Shown in pieces: positions 18,984-28,009 of a DNA stretch of 64,000 nucleotides. A program made the translations under genes and the position numbers. The stretch is from a candidate division KSB1 bacterium (GTDB lineage Bacteria > Zhuqueibacterota > Zhuqueibacteria > Zhuqueibacterales > Zhuqueibacteraceae): the NCBI GenBank assembly GCA_034506255.1, contig JAPDPX010000005.1, positions 434,001-498,000 on the forward strand, given 5' to 3'. Every line of letters starts with the position of its first letter. Positions within the stretch are counted from its first letter, which is position 1. The notes beneath the pieces are model-generated. The model did not search any database. It saw only the letters and a program-made list of their open reading frames with translations, and was not told the origin of the DNA.

Positions 18984-20729
18984 TCAATCCTGTTGCGCCA
19001 CCGCCCGTTTCACCTGCTCCGCCACATATTCCACCTGTGCCCTGCCCAAAAAGGAGTGAAACGGCAGGGCCAGCGTGGTTTCATAAAGCAGCCGGGAGTT
19101 GGGGCAGGCCTCCTGCGCGGCGAACACCGGCTCGCAATGCTGGGCATAGGTGCCGATGGTGGCGTGCAGATTTTGCTTTTTCAACGCCGCCATCAAATGA
19201 TCGCGCAGCTTTTCTTCCTTCACCCGGCAGACAAAAGCCTGATAGGTGTGAAAGGCGTTGGGATCGCAATATGGCGGTGTCAATTCCGCGAGGCCGGCGA
19301 GCTGCTCGCGATAAAGCGCGGCAAACTCCTGGCGGCGTTCGAGCAGGGCGGGCAGATGGCGCAATTGCTGCAGGCCGATGGCGCAGTTGATGTCACTCAG
19401 CCGGAAGTTGTAGCCCAGATGCTGGAAGCGATAACGCAGCGGTCCGCCGGCCTTGTACTTGTCCGAGGCGTCGACGCCGAGTGAGGAGATCTGCCGCACG
19501 CGTTGATAAAGCACGGCATTGTTGGTGACCACCGCGCCGCCTTCGCCGGTGGTGATGATCTTGCGGCCGTGAAACGAATAGCAGGCCAGGTCGGAGCACT
19601 CGCCCGGCACCACGCCGTCATAGCGCGCGCCAATGGCGCAGGCGGCATCCTCGATCAGTGCCAGGCCGTGAGCCTTGCACCAGGCCTGCAGCTCGCGCAT
19701 CGGCGCCATCTGGCCAAAAGTGTGCACCACCATCACCGCCCGGGTGTTGGCCGTGCACAGCGCCTCGAGTTTGTCCAGGTCGAGATTGTAGGTGTCGAGG
19801 CGGACGTCAACGAAGCGGGGCCGGGCGCCGGCATGCAGCACGGCCATGCCGGAGGCGGGAAAGGAAAAATCCGCCACCAGCACCTCGTCGCCGGGACCAA
19901 TCTCCAGGGCGAGCAACGAGGCGAACAGCGCCGAGGTGCAACTGTTCATCGCCACGGCATACTCGCAGTGCGACAATTCCGCCAGCTTCTTCTCGAAGCG
20001 TGCCGACTCACTGCCGCAGCCCGCCACCCAGCCGGATTGCAGCACACTCGCCACCGCCGCGTGCGTGTCCTCATCGAAATTGTGATGCACGAAACGAATG
20101 CCGTCCACGCCGGCGCGCAACACTTCCGGCCGCTGCTCCCCCAGGCCGGGCAGGGCGTAGGCGCGCTTGCAGGAGACACAGACGAACTGAAAGAGATTGC
20201 TGCCGGCAATGTGATAGTCCCGGTGCAGATGATGGCCGCAGACGCACACGTAGCCGATGATGCGCCCGGGATTCCCCACCACCAGCGCATGCGGCGGCAC
20301 GTTCTTCACCACCACCGCCCCGGCACCGATCATGCAGTATTCCCCCAGACGCACGCCGCAAACGATCGTGGCATTGGCGCCAATGGAAGCGCCTTTTTCC
20401 ACCACCGTCTCCACCACCCGCCAGGTGGTGTGATGCGAGCGCGGCAGCAGATCGTTGGTGAACACCGCATGCGGGCCGACGAAAACTTCGTCGTGCAGCG
20501 TCACGCCATGATAAACCGACACGCCGTTTTGAATTTTGACGCCGTCACCGACGGTGACGTAGTGATCGATGTAAACATCCTTGCCGAGCACGCAGTTTTT
20601 GCCGATTTTCGCGCCCTCGCGCACATGCACATAATGCCAGATCTTCGTGCCCTCACCGATGATGGCCTGGTCGGAAACCACGGCGGTCTCATGAATGAAC
20701 ACGTTTTTCCGGGTCACATTTTTTTGCAT
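18984..20729 (-). CDS. Fused amino-sugar N-acetyltransferase (hexapeptide) and DegT/DnrJ aminotransferase
   Basis: 581 residues. Residues 8-175 are a left-handed beta-helix acyltransferase with hexapeptide repeats (IGEGTKIWHYVHV, IGANATIVCGVRLGEY) closest to WbpD/WlbB, which acetylates UDP-3-amino-GlcNAcA. Residues 178-205 hold CVCGHH...CVSC, a zinc-ribbon-like linker. Residues 210-581 are a PLP aminotransferase of the WbpE/WlbC kind; Lys390 in SFHGRK is the Schiff-base residue. In the Pseudomonas and Bordetella pathways these are separate enzymes for consecutive steps, so fusion would pass the 3-amino sugar directly to acetylation. AGGAAGAG precedes the ATG. No 3-dehydrogenase (WbpB) is in the window. 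Confidence 0.9.
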   Translation of the reverse strand: MQKNVTRKNVFIHETAVVSDQAIIGEGTKIWHYVHVREGAKIGKNCVLGKDVYIDHYVTVGDGVKIQNGVSVYHGVTLHDEVFVGPHAVFTNDLLPRSHHTTWRVVETVVEKGASIGANATIVCGVRLGEYCMIGAGAVVVKNVPPHALVVGNPGRIIGYVCVCGHHLHRDYHIAGSNLFQFVCVSCKRAYALPGLGEQRPEVLRAGVDGIRFVHHNFDEDTHAAVASVLQSGWVAGCGSESARFEKKLAELSHCEYAVAMNSCTSALFASLLALEIGPGDEVLVADFSFPASGMAVLHAGARPRFVDVRLDTYNLDLDKLEALCTANTRAVMVVHTFGQMAPMRELQAWCKAHGLALIEDAACAIGARYDGVVPGECSDLACYSFHGRKIITTGEGGAVVTNNAVLYQRVRQISSLGVDASDKYKAGGPLRYRFQHLGYNFRLSDINCAIGLQQLRHLPALLERRQEFAALYREQLAGLAELTPPYCDPNAFHTYQAFVCRVKEEKLRDHLMAALKKQNLHATIGTYAQHCEPVFAAQEACPNSRLLYETTLALPFHSFLGRAQVEYVAEQVKRAVAQQD

Positions 20730-21258
20730 CTCTCTTCCTGCCTCGAGGAGTGGGAGGTTTCACAACCGCGGCGTCATGCCCGCCCGGCTTGTCGTATCAC
20801 GCCGGAGAAATGATCACGCCTGCAAAGTTTTTTGAGCGGCGAAGACGCCGGCAGCGCAAACCATAAAAGCCCGGCGTCCTTCGCGGCTTTACGGGTCAAA
20901 TTCGGTTGCAGAATGGATGCCGCGCTGTGGCAGCATGCGGGAAAAACTTTTACAACCGCGAAGATTCAGTGAGACACAGCTTTTCCCGGATTAAAGCAGA
21001 TACAGGAAAAAATCGGCATCAAACAGCAGTCATCCGTGTCCCAGAGGAGAATTGCGGCCGAAGCTGCGTAACGACTTGCCCACCAGCCCAACGCAGAAAA
21101 GCCGCACGCCTGCCACACAACACCGGCATACCGTGCTTTCCGGAGACGGTGGCGCGTTGCGCGGAAGGGGGAGTCGCTGAAACGACGTGACGGTGCTGCT
21201 GCAAACCGATCTTGACCGGCGAGCGGGGGAACTGCGGTGGAGTGGGGAGCCGGTGCTT
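20730..21258. other. Intergenic with degenerate dispersed repeats
   Basis: 529 bases without a gene. Around 20826-20890 there is an inverted-looking CGAAGACGCCGG / CCGGCGTCCTTCG pair, and 20945-21050 resembles the degraded family also seen at 22660-22760 and 31208-31310. No promoter was recognised. Confidence 0.5.
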
Positions 21259-22263
21259 TCATCCGGCGCGCGCCCGCACGTCACGCTCCGCCTGCGGCGC
21301 ATGCGTGTACCAATCCAGCGTGCGGCGCAGCCCTTCTTCGAAACTGACGGCCGGTTTGAAGCCCAGCAGTTCCTGCGCGCGGCGAATATCACCGCGGTGG
21401 CGCCGCACATCGGCCGGTCGCGCCGGCCGGTATTCAACAGGCCCCTCATAGCCAAAATAGGCGCAAATGCCGGTGATTACCTCCGCAATGCTGATCTCCC
21501 GGCCCGAGGCGAGATTGATGACCTGGCCGCGCGCTGCCGGGGTTTCGCAGGCGGCAATCAAACCGGCAACGGTGTCGGAGACGAAAAGGAAGTCGCGCGT
21601 CTGCTGGCCATCGCCATAGATTACGGGTTTCTCGCCGCGCCGCAGACGGGCCGCGGTCAGGGGAATTACCGCCTCCAGGCCGCGATCGCAATTTTGCCGC
21701 GGGCCGTAATTGTTGAAGGGCCGGATAATGGAGACCTCGGCACCGAAAGTGTGTGCAAAGCTGAGTGCCATCAAATCCGCTGCGGCTTTGCCGGCGGCAT
21801 ACGGCGTGGCCGGCGCATAGGGATGATTTTCATCCATCGGAAAGATTTGTGCGCTGCCATAGGCTTCCGAGGAGGAACAGTGTATCAGAGTCCGGAAAGC
21901 GCCTTTGCGCTGCAGATAAAGCAGCGTGGTCATGATCTTCACATTCACCAGGTAGGCGCCTTCCGGGTTGATGAAACTGTAAAGCAGCGCCTTGGTGGCG
22001 AGGTTAAAAACGATCTCCGTGCGATGCGTGCTGATGATATGGTCCAGCGCGGACAGATCCGCGGCATCCTCCCGGTAAAAATGAAAAGCTGGCGACTGCC
22101 GCGCCTGCGCCAAATTGTCCAGGCTGCCGAGAAAAAGATTGTCAACCGCCACCACGGTCGCCGCGCCGCCGGCGAGCAGGGCATCAACCAAATGGCTGCC
22201 AATGAAGCCGGCGCCGCCGGTCACGAGTATCGACTTTCCCTTGATGGAGCAGGTTGTTGGCAT
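21259..22263 (-). CDS. NAD-dependent nucleotide-sugar epimerase/dehydratase
   Basis: 334 residues of the extended short-chain dehydrogenase family. The NAD-binding GGAGFIGS is at residues 15-22, the catalytic Ser lies in HCSSSEAYG, and the YAAGK motif carries Tyr and Lys. The sequence RPFNNYGPRQN is typical of UDP-glucose 4-epimerase and dTDP-glucose 4,6-dehydratase types. ATG at 22263 is preferred to a TTG three codons upstream; neither has a clear ribosome site. It most likely supplies a nucleotide sugar for the surface-glycan genes around it; the exact substrate is not resolvable. Confidence 0.88.
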   Translation of the reverse strand: MPTTCSIKGKSILVTGGAGFIGSHLVDALLAGGAATVVAVDNLFLGSLDNLAQARQSPAFHFYREDAADLSALDHIISTHRTEIVFNLATKALLYSFINPEGAYLVNVKIMTTLLYLQRKGAFRTLIHCSSSEAYGSAQIFPMDENHPYAPATPYAAGKAAADLMALSFAHTFGAEVSIIRPFNNYGPRQNCDRGLEAVIPLTAARLRRGEKPVIYGDGQQTRDFLFVSDTVAGLIAACETPAARGQVINLASGREISIAEVITGICAYFGYEGPVEYRPARPADVRRHRGDIRRAQELLGFKPAVSFEEGLRRTLDWYTHAPQAERDVRARAG

Positions 22264-22298
22264 GGGTGGCAAGGAATCGGCCCTCCAGTCTGTTACAA

Positions 22299-22483
22299 CC
22301 TGAATGTTGCATGGGGCATGTTGGCTTCACCGCCTGTGGTTGAAATCGCAGGCTCAAAGCTCAAGTCGGCTAAAACCGACTTGTCAGCCGATTGGTGGGC
22401 AACCGCCTTCAGGTGGTTTCAGCTTTGAGCCTGAACATTTATTCTCAGGCGTAAGGTGGCAAAAAGAGGATGCATAATTCAGG
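22299..22483 (+). repeat. MITE-like element, family A, copy 1
   Basis: 185 bases beginning CCTGAATGTTGCAT and ending ATGCATAATTCAGG, near-perfect terminal inverted repeats. Inside, CAGGCTCAAAGCT pairs exactly with AGCTTTGAGCCTG, and CAAGTCGG with CCGACTTG, so the element can fold into one long hairpin. It aligns end to end with 27395-27578 at roughly three-quarters identity. Confidence 0.8.
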
Positions 22484-22916
22484 TACAGGAAAAATTTTTG
22501 CAGAACAGGCAAAAACTCACGCAGCAAGCAGGGCGCAGAGAGGCACCGCAAAAATTTTGAAAGCTTTCTCCGGGCGTTGCTCGCGGGGACTTTGCGCCCC
22601 GGCGTGCTTTTTGTGTTCTGTCTCCGGCTCGTCCGGGTTGGGATCAGCCGAGGAAAATTATTATGACCGCGAAGATTTTTTAGAACACGGCCTTTCGCAG
22701 ATGAATGCCGATATAAAAAGTCAGTGTTGATCAGCGGTCTTCTGTGGTCCAGCCATTTCGGCCGCGGCTTGAAAGCCGGGTGGCATCATGCAGTTGAAAA
22801 CCGAAACCGATTTTGGACAACTTCAAACCGGCTTTGGGCAAAAGCGGTGGGCGCGGTCGCCTTTCTTTTCCCGGCCTGCCATTCTGATTTTCTTCCCGGC
22901 CTCCGCCTCAACGATT
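22484..22916. other. Intergenic with degenerate dispersed repeats
   Basis: 433 bases with no gene. It contains runs resembling the degraded 'ACGCAGAGAGGC...' and 'CAGATGAATGCCGATAT' intergenic families (22515-22620 and 22660-22760) and a palindrome at 22751-22775 (CCGCGGCTTGAAAGCCGG). Confidence 0.5.
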
Positions 22917-23846
22917 TCACAACGGCTGGGCCGTTTCGGATTGTTCGAACACGACCTCATCCCGGCCGAAAAAATCGCGTGCGTTTTTCACTTCCGTCTC
23001 CTCCGCCACCAGGATGGTCTCCAGGCCGAGCCACCGACCATCGCCGGCGCGCACGGCGGTGTGCAGGCCGCGGCGGGGTGCGAGCGTGGCTTTCACGAGG
23101 CGCACGCGCTCGCCGCGGTAGTGCGTGAAGGCGCAGGGATAGGGCAGCGTTTGCGCCCGAATAAAATCATAAAGGCGCTGTGCCGGCCAGCGCCAGTCAA
23201 TTTGGCCGTCCGCCGGGCTGCGCGGCGGGAAGTACGTGGCCCGGGATTCGTCCTGCGGCCATGACCGTGCGGTGCCCTGCAGAATGCGGGGAATATGTTC
23301 GACCACCAGACGGCCGGAGATGCGGTTGAGCCTGGCGATCATCTCTTGCACATCATCATGCGCCCCGATCGTCACGGCCTCCTGCGCGACCAGGGGGCCG
23401 GTATCGACCCGGTCTTCCAAATAAAACAGCGAGGCGCCGGTTTCCGCCTCGCCCTGAATCATCGCCCACACCAGCGGTGAACCGCCGCGATATTTGGGCA
23501 GCAGCGACCAGTGCATGCCAACCGCGCCCAGCGGCGCGAGCGCCCGCACTCTGGCAGGAATGAGATGATACCAGCCAATCACCACCAGCAACTGCGGCTG
23601 CCACTGCCGCAAGGTTTGCACAACGTCTTCATCAAACTTGCGCTGAAAGGTGAGCAGTGGAAGGTTGCAGGCTGCGGCAAGATCATGAAACGAGCGGTGC
23701 CGCAGGTTTTGGACTTTGCCCTTCGCATATGAAATTTCGAACTCGGGCGGGCCGGTCACCACGCCGGCGACCGGCAGGCCGGCGGCCAGCATTTGTGCGA
23801 GACAGTAATGCCCTGTGTCCGTGGTGCCGAAGAAAACGATGCTCAT
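22917..23846 (-). CDS. Formyltransferase-family protein with altered catalytic motif
   Basis: 309 residues from the ATG at 23846, whose ATGA overlaps the stop of the upstream deacetylase-like gene. The fold is that of methionyl-tRNA formyltransferase and sugar N-formyltransferases: an N-terminal Rossmann part, the SLLPKYRGGSP loop and a C-terminal domain from about residue 205. In E. coli FMT the triad is Asn106, His108 and Asp144. Here the aligned positions are Gly110, His112 (GMHWSLLP) and Asp148 (DRVDTGPL) with identical spacing, so the Asn is lost. The context points to an amino-sugar formyltransferase rather than the housekeeping enzyme. The missing Asn makes activity uncertain. Confidence 0.8.
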   Translation of the reverse strand: MSIVFFGTTDTGHYCLAQMLAAGLPVAGVVTGPPEFEISYAKGKVQNLRHRSFHDLAAACNLPLLTFQRKFDEDVVQTLRQWQPQLLVVIGWYHLIPARVRALAPLGAVGMHWSLLPKYRGGSPLVWAMIQGEAETGASLFYLEDRVDTGPLVAQEAVTIGAHDDVQEMIARLNRISGRLVVEHIPRILQGTARSWPQDESRATYFPPRSPADGQIDWRWPAQRLYDFIRAQTLPYPCAFTHYRGERVRLVKATLAPRRGLHTAVRAGDGRWLGLETILVAEETEVKNARDFFGRDEVVFEQSETAQPL

Positions 23847-24595
23847 GCCGTCAGAAAGTCCTGCAACAAACCGGTGGCCAGTTGCCGCCGTCGAATGTGG
23901 GCGGCGAGGTCGAGAAAAAACGCCCGCGCGCCATAACCACCGGCCACGTGCCGGGCGAGTTGCTCCGGATCGTGCTGCAGCGGTTTGGCCGCACGATAAT
24001 GCGCCGGCGTCAGGGTGTTGAGATAGAGATGAATCGGGTGAAAATTGAAAATGCAGCGGGAAGGGCCGGCGGGCAGCCACGCGGCGCTGAAGCGCGCCCC
24101 CGCTTCGACCGTCAACCAGATGTCATCCTCCCAGAACACCGGCAGCCGCAGCAAGCCGTTATGATGCACGAATGGTTTCATCCCGGCGACGCGGTAGCAC
24201 AGGAGATTGCGATCATAGCGGAAGCCGCAGCGCCGGAACAAGTCCAGCAGCGGAGTGCTGCACACCATGGCATGGGTGGCAACGCCCTGGGCGCGGGGAT
24301 GAAGCCGCTGCAACGCCGCAAGCCGGTGTTCGCATTCCGCCAGTGTCACCTCGCTGCAGTTGGGATGCAGGCCGATTTCCCAGCGACCCGCTTCGCGTGC
24401 GGACAACGCGGCATATGCACCGGTGACGAAGATCGTGACCGGCAAATCATGCTCCCGGAAGAGCTGCAGCGCCGCCTGCAAAACTTCCTCGTGGCACCAG
24501 TCGGTATCCAGCGTCAGGTAGATGGTTGGCAGTGATGCAAACGCTTCAGACACAGCGCACCCGCTGATCGGTTCATTCGAGTTGTGGCAGCACAT
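23843..24595 (-). CDS. Polysaccharide deacetylase-like protein
   Basis: 250 residues. The start IYLTLDTDWCHEEV gives the TxDxD pattern of NodB-like deacetylases, in which the second Asp and later His bind metal; IGLHPNCSE contributes a His, and FNFHPIHLYLN a further one. This resembles the polysaccharide-deacetylase-like WalW group in glycan clusters. It overlaps the upstream C5-epimerase-like gene by 23 bases and the downstream formyltransferase by four, so the three are translationally coupled. Removing an acetyl from a surface sugar would create an amine that the next enzyme could formylate, but this is inference. Confidence 0.78.
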   Translation of the reverse strand: MCCHNSNEPISGCAVSEAFASLPTIYLTLDTDWCHEEVLQAALQLFREHDLPVTIFVTGAYAALSAREAGRWEIGLHPNCSEVTLAECEHRLAALQRLHPRAQGVATHAMVCSTPLLDLFRRCGFRYDRNLLCYRVAGMKPFVHHNGLLRLPVFWEDDIWLTVEAGARFSAAWLPAGPSRCIFNFHPIHLYLNTLTPAHYRAAKPLQHDPEQLARHVAGGYGARAFFLDLAAHIRRRQLATGLLQDFLTA

Positions 24596-25511
24596 GCGGC
24601 GGTGGCATGTAGTTGTTCAGCCGCAGCCGCAGCTTCTCCACCACTTTGCCGGCCCAGAAGCGGGCGCGACACCAGGGGCTGTCAAGATAGCCCTGCCAGC
24701 GTTGCGCGGTTTCCGCCAGAAAAGCTTCGCCGCTCACCGCGGCAAGAATATTGAGCAGTTGCACATGAATACGCACATAGTCGGCGGAGGTCAGCCGCCG
24801 GCTGCGGTGAAGATCGTAATGATTCCAGTAGCCCGTGTCGTAGTGCATTAAATTGGCCCGGAGGCCGGTGAGGCAGCGGACAAACAGGCCCGCCGCCGTG
24901 GCGTCGTCAAAATAGGCGGCATAATCATGCAGACCCAGCATGGCGAAGAGATGGCCGTTGAGCACCATGGAAGGCTCGACGGTCGGGTATTCTTCGAACA
25001 CCGGGCTGCCATCGGGGAAACGCTGCACCACGCCGCCCTCCGCCACGGAATGATAAAACGCCCGCACCGCGCGGCGGCTGGCCGCTTCGTATTTTGCGGT
25101 ATTGCACAACTGTGCCGCGCGCAGCAGCAGCGAGATGGCCTGGCCTTGTGCCAGCGCGGAAATCCACGGCTGGCGCGGGCCATAGAAGGGCAGATCAAAA
25201 CGAAAGATCCACGCGCCAATGCCCTGCCGCCATTCCTCCTGATTACCGACCAGCCAGTCTGCCATGGTCTGTGCCTGCAAAGCGGCGCGCACATCGCCGT
25301 CGCGGTCAAAACGATAAAGCTGATACAGGCCGAACTGCGCGATGGTGATGGGATTGTAAACCCGGCGCTGCAGATGCCGGTAATAGACAGTGGGCACACC
25401 CGCTTCGTCGCGGTGATAATCGGAAAAATCTTCCGTGGCTTCAAAGCGGAAGGGATAGGCGAGTGCGAGCCTCGTGCCGGAAGCCGCGGTGGTTGTGCTG
25501 GAGGCGTTCAT
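24573..25511 (-). CDS. D-glucuronyl C5-epimerase C-terminal domain-like protein
   Basis: 312 residues. The alpha/alpha-barrel signature of the glucuronyl C5-epimerase C-terminal domain is clear: YNPITIAQFGLYQLY, ISALAQGQAISLLLRA and VLNGHLFAMLGLHDY with EEYP just before it. The animal enzyme converts glucuronic to iduronic acid in heparan sulphate; bacterial relatives occur in exopolysaccharide clusters. No signal peptide is seen, which suggests cytoplasmic action on a lipid-linked or nascent glycan. It is the first gene of the tight trio running to 22917. No promoter was recognised. Confidence 0.82.
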   Translation of the reverse strand: MNASSTTTAASGTRLALAYPFRFEATEDFSDYHRDEAGVPTVYYRHLQRRVYNPITIAQFGLYQLYRFDRDGDVRAALQAQTMADWLVGNQEEWRQGIGAWIFRFDLPFYGPRQPWISALAQGQAISLLLRAAQLCNTAKYEAASRRAVRAFYHSVAEGGVVQRFPDGSPVFEEYPTVEPSMVLNGHLFAMLGLHDYAAYFDDATAAGLFVRCLTGLRANLMHYDTGYWNHYDLHRSRRLTSADYVRIHVQLLNILAAVSGEAFLAETAQRWQGYLDSPWCRARFWAGKVVEKLRLRLNNYMPPPHVLPQLE

Positions 25512-25677
25512 TCTAAAGCGCCAAAATAAGCGGCGACAGCTTCAAAAGCAAGCAGGAGCACCTGCGCGGATGGTGCCGCAGAGAAATCGGCGGGCGTCTG
25601 CCAATGCCACCGCGGCGGCACAGCGCCGATTGACAAATGCCCGTCGCACAATCGCATGTCCCTGCTCCCGCGGGGGT

Positions 25678-25712
25678 GGTGAAGCACCCGGCCGCCAGCC
25701 CGGTGCTTCACC
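25678..25712 (-). terminator. Hairpin after pepA, possible terminator
   Basis: 14-base arms GGTGAAGCACCCGG and CCCGGTGCTTCACC (one mismatch) around a seven-base loop, 20 bases past the pepA stop. No T-run follows, so Rho-independent termination is doubtful; it may protect the 3' end. Confidence 0.4.
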
Positions 25713-25732
25713 CGATTCCCGCCACGGCGGGT

Positions 25733-27280
25733 TCAGCGGCGCACGGCGGTTTTCCGCTCGCGCTGCCATTCGCGACACATCTGCACCAGCAGACGCACGC
25801 CCCAGCCCGTCGCCGGCGAGGGGCAAAGCGTGGTGTTGCGTTGCTGCAGCGCCACCGCGGCAATGTCGAGATGCGCCCAGGCATAGCCATTCACAAAGGC
25901 GCTGAGAAAGGCTGCGCCATGGCTGGCGCCGGCGCCGACTTTCCTGGCGGGATAGTTGCGAATATCGGCAATCTCGCTTTCGAGATTGCGAAGATAATCG
26001 GGGTAGAGCGGCAATTCCCACACCCGCTCGCCGGTGAATGCCGCCGCCCGTTTCAGGCGGCCAGCCAGCTCCGGGTTGTTGGAGATCAGACCCGCGGCAA
26101 CTTCGCCGAGTGCCGAGAAGACTGCGCCGGTGAGCGTGGCCACATCGATCACGGCGACCGGCTTGAAGCGGGCGGCATAAGCCAGCGCTTCCGCCAGAAT
26201 GAGACGGCCCTCGGCATCGGTGTCCGCGACTTCGATGGTCTTGCCATTGCAGGCCGTAACCACATCGCCCGGCCGCAGAGCGTGACCGCCCGGCATGTTT
26301 TCCGCCAGGGGCAGGAGACACACCAGCGACGGCCGCTCCGGCAATTGCGCCAGACAGCAGGTGGCGGCCAATGCCACCGCCGCGCCGGACATGTCGTATT
26401 TCATTTTCTCCATCGCCTCCGCGGATTTGATCGACAGGCCGCCGCTGTCAAAGGTGATGCCCTTGCCGATGAACACGACCGTGTTGCCGTCATCGGGGGC
26501 GCGGGTTTCGAGCACGAGAAAACGAGGCGGATTGCTGCTGCCCTGCGCCACGCCCAGCAACGCGCCCATGCCCAGCTCGCGAATCATCTTTTCATCGAAC
26601 ACACGGCAGCTCAGGCCGGATTCGGCCGCTTTCATTTGCGCCATTTGAGCAAACATCTCGGGAGTGAGCGCATTGGCCGGCAGATTCTGCAGGTCGCGCG
26701 CAAAGTTCGTCCAGGCTGCCAGCAGCCCGCCATCTTTCACCCCGGCTTCGAGTTCGGCGTGATCGGCGGCAGAGCCGGCCACCAGCGTCAGGCTGCGCAG
26801 CGGCCGATCGTCGGCAGCCGGTTTGGATTTGTACTTGCTGAAGCAATAATTGGCCAGGAGCGCAGCTTCGCTGATGAGCTGGCCGGCCTGGCGCAAGCCA
26901 AACTGATCGGCAAGTCCGCCGGCCACCGGCACACACAATTCGGGCACGCCGAGTTTGCGACACGCGGCGACGGCGTTGGCGATCACCTGTTGCAGATGCG
27001 GTGCCGACTTGCGCTGCTCGGCTTCCCCTTCACGCCAGCCGTAACCGGCGAGCAGCAGCCGTTGCGCCGGCGCCTCTGCGGGATAAAGCCAGTGAATTTC
27101 ATCCGCGCGGCCGGAAAAATCACCACTGTGGCAGCGCTGCTGCACGGCGGACAGATAACGCGAGGACGGGGGGAGATTCAACAGGCGGGGGGCTTGTGCT
27201 GCAGTGACGGGCGGCACCATCAGCAGCAAAGCCGCGCAGGGCACGGCCTCAGGGCCACTGATTTTGATTGTGATTTCCAT
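25733..27280 (-). CDS. pepA: Leucyl aminopeptidase (M17)
   Basis: 515 residues from the ATG at 27280, preceded by GGAGGAG at ideal spacing; the frame is open further upstream without homology. The C-terminal catalytic domain has GKGITFDSGGLSIK with the metal and catalytic Lys, KYDMSGA, and the hallmark VADTDAEGRL. The N-terminal half is the usual, more variable macro-like domain. Family members are hexameric di-metal cytoplasmic enzymes that remove N-terminal residues. Nothing in the neighbourhood suggests a special role. Confidence 0.95.
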   Translation of the reverse strand: MEITIKISGPEAVPCAALLLMVPPVTAAQAPRLLNLPPSSRYLSAVQQRCHSGDFSGRADEIHWLYPAEAPAQRLLLAGYGWREGEAEQRKSAPHLQQVIANAVAACRKLGVPELCVPVAGGLADQFGLRQAGQLISEAALLANYCFSKYKSKPAADDRPLRSLTLVAGSAADHAELEAGVKDGGLLAAWTNFARDLQNLPANALTPEMFAQMAQMKAAESGLSCRVFDEKMIRELGMGALLGVAQGSSNPPRFLVLETRAPDDGNTVVFIGKGITFDSGGLSIKSAEAMEKMKYDMSGAAVALAATCCLAQLPERPSLVCLLPLAENMPGGHALRPGDVVTACNGKTIEVADTDAEGRLILAEALAYAARFKPVAVIDVATLTGAVFSALGEVAAGLISNNPELAGRLKRAAAFTGERVWELPLYPDYLRNLESEIADIRNYPARKVGAGASHGAAFLSAFVNGYAWAHLDIAAVALQQRNTTLCPSPATGWGVRLLVQMCREWQRERKTAVRR

Positions 27281-27394
27281 GACTCCTCCGTTGTGATGAC
27301 CATGAGATGAAAGTGCTGTTGCCAGTACGTGAGCTGTGTGGAAACCTGGCCGGTGTTTTGTCACCTTCCTTTCATGATGCTTGCGGTTTGCGCA

Positions 27395-27578
27395 CCTGAA
27401 TTTTGCATGGGTCGTGTTGCCTCACCGTCTGCGATTGGAAGTGCAAGCTCAAAGCGCAAGTTGGCCACAACCGACTTGCCACCCGCTTGGTGGGCAGCCG
27501 CCTTCAGGCAGTTTCAGCCTTGCGCCCGGGAATTTATTCTCAGGCGAAAGGTGGCAAAAAGAAGATGCCAAATTCAGG
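27395..27578 (+). repeat. MITE-like element, family A, copy 2
   Basis: 184 bases with ends CCTGAATTTTGCAT and ATGCCAAATTCAGG, terminal inverted repeats of 14 bases. Aligns throughout with 22299-22483, including ACCGACTTG, CCGCCTTCAGG and AGGTGGCAAAAAGA. It lies between pepA and the nuo operon. Confidence 0.8.
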
Positions 27579-27612
27579 GAGTAATTGTCCTGCTTGCCCA
27601 TCAGGATGGAAA

Positions 27613-27655
27613 GCAGCGCAGAAATCTTGTCTGCCTGCAGGCGGAAGCCTGCGCC
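27613..27655 (+). repeat. Palindromic repeat, family C, copy 1
   Basis: A 43-base unit of the form GCGCAGA...CTTGTCTGCCTGCAGGCGGAAGCCTGCGC with a central TGCCTGCAGGC palindrome. Other copies are at 31327-31365, 53424-53461 and, inverted, 60244-60290. Confidence 0.65.
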
Positions 27656-27944
27656 ATGGCACTTTCAAACGTCTCTGCTGTGCCATACTTCTTCTCCTGG
27701 CCGGGCACGCTCCCGAGGGCGGGCCTGTGTCCGGCAGGATTGCCGGCACCATGACGGGATGATGGTTCGCTTCCTCCGATCAGGCAATGTTGTGCTTGCG
27801 GGAGTCCTCCGGCGGACATTCTGTCACCGCTCGGGTTTCGCCTCAAAAGCGGCGGCACCCGGGAGAGACCATTGCAGCCGGAGACCCCGCGAGGATTGGA
27901 CGCCCGCCACGGCAGAAGAGTTCAAGCCGGCTTTTGTTTTTTTA

Positions 27945-27980
27945 AATAAAAAAGGAGAAAGCTGGACCGCGCTTTCTCCT
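27945..27980 (-). terminator. Rho-independent terminator of the nuo operon
   Basis: On the minus strand, AGGAGAAAGC and GCTTTCTCCT form a perfect ten-base stem with an eight-base loop, followed by TTTTTTATTTAAA. It starts about 30 bases after the nuoN stop. Confidence 0.85.
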
Positions 27981-28009
27981 CTGCTTCCGCCTCGGAATTC
28001 GTCGCGGAG

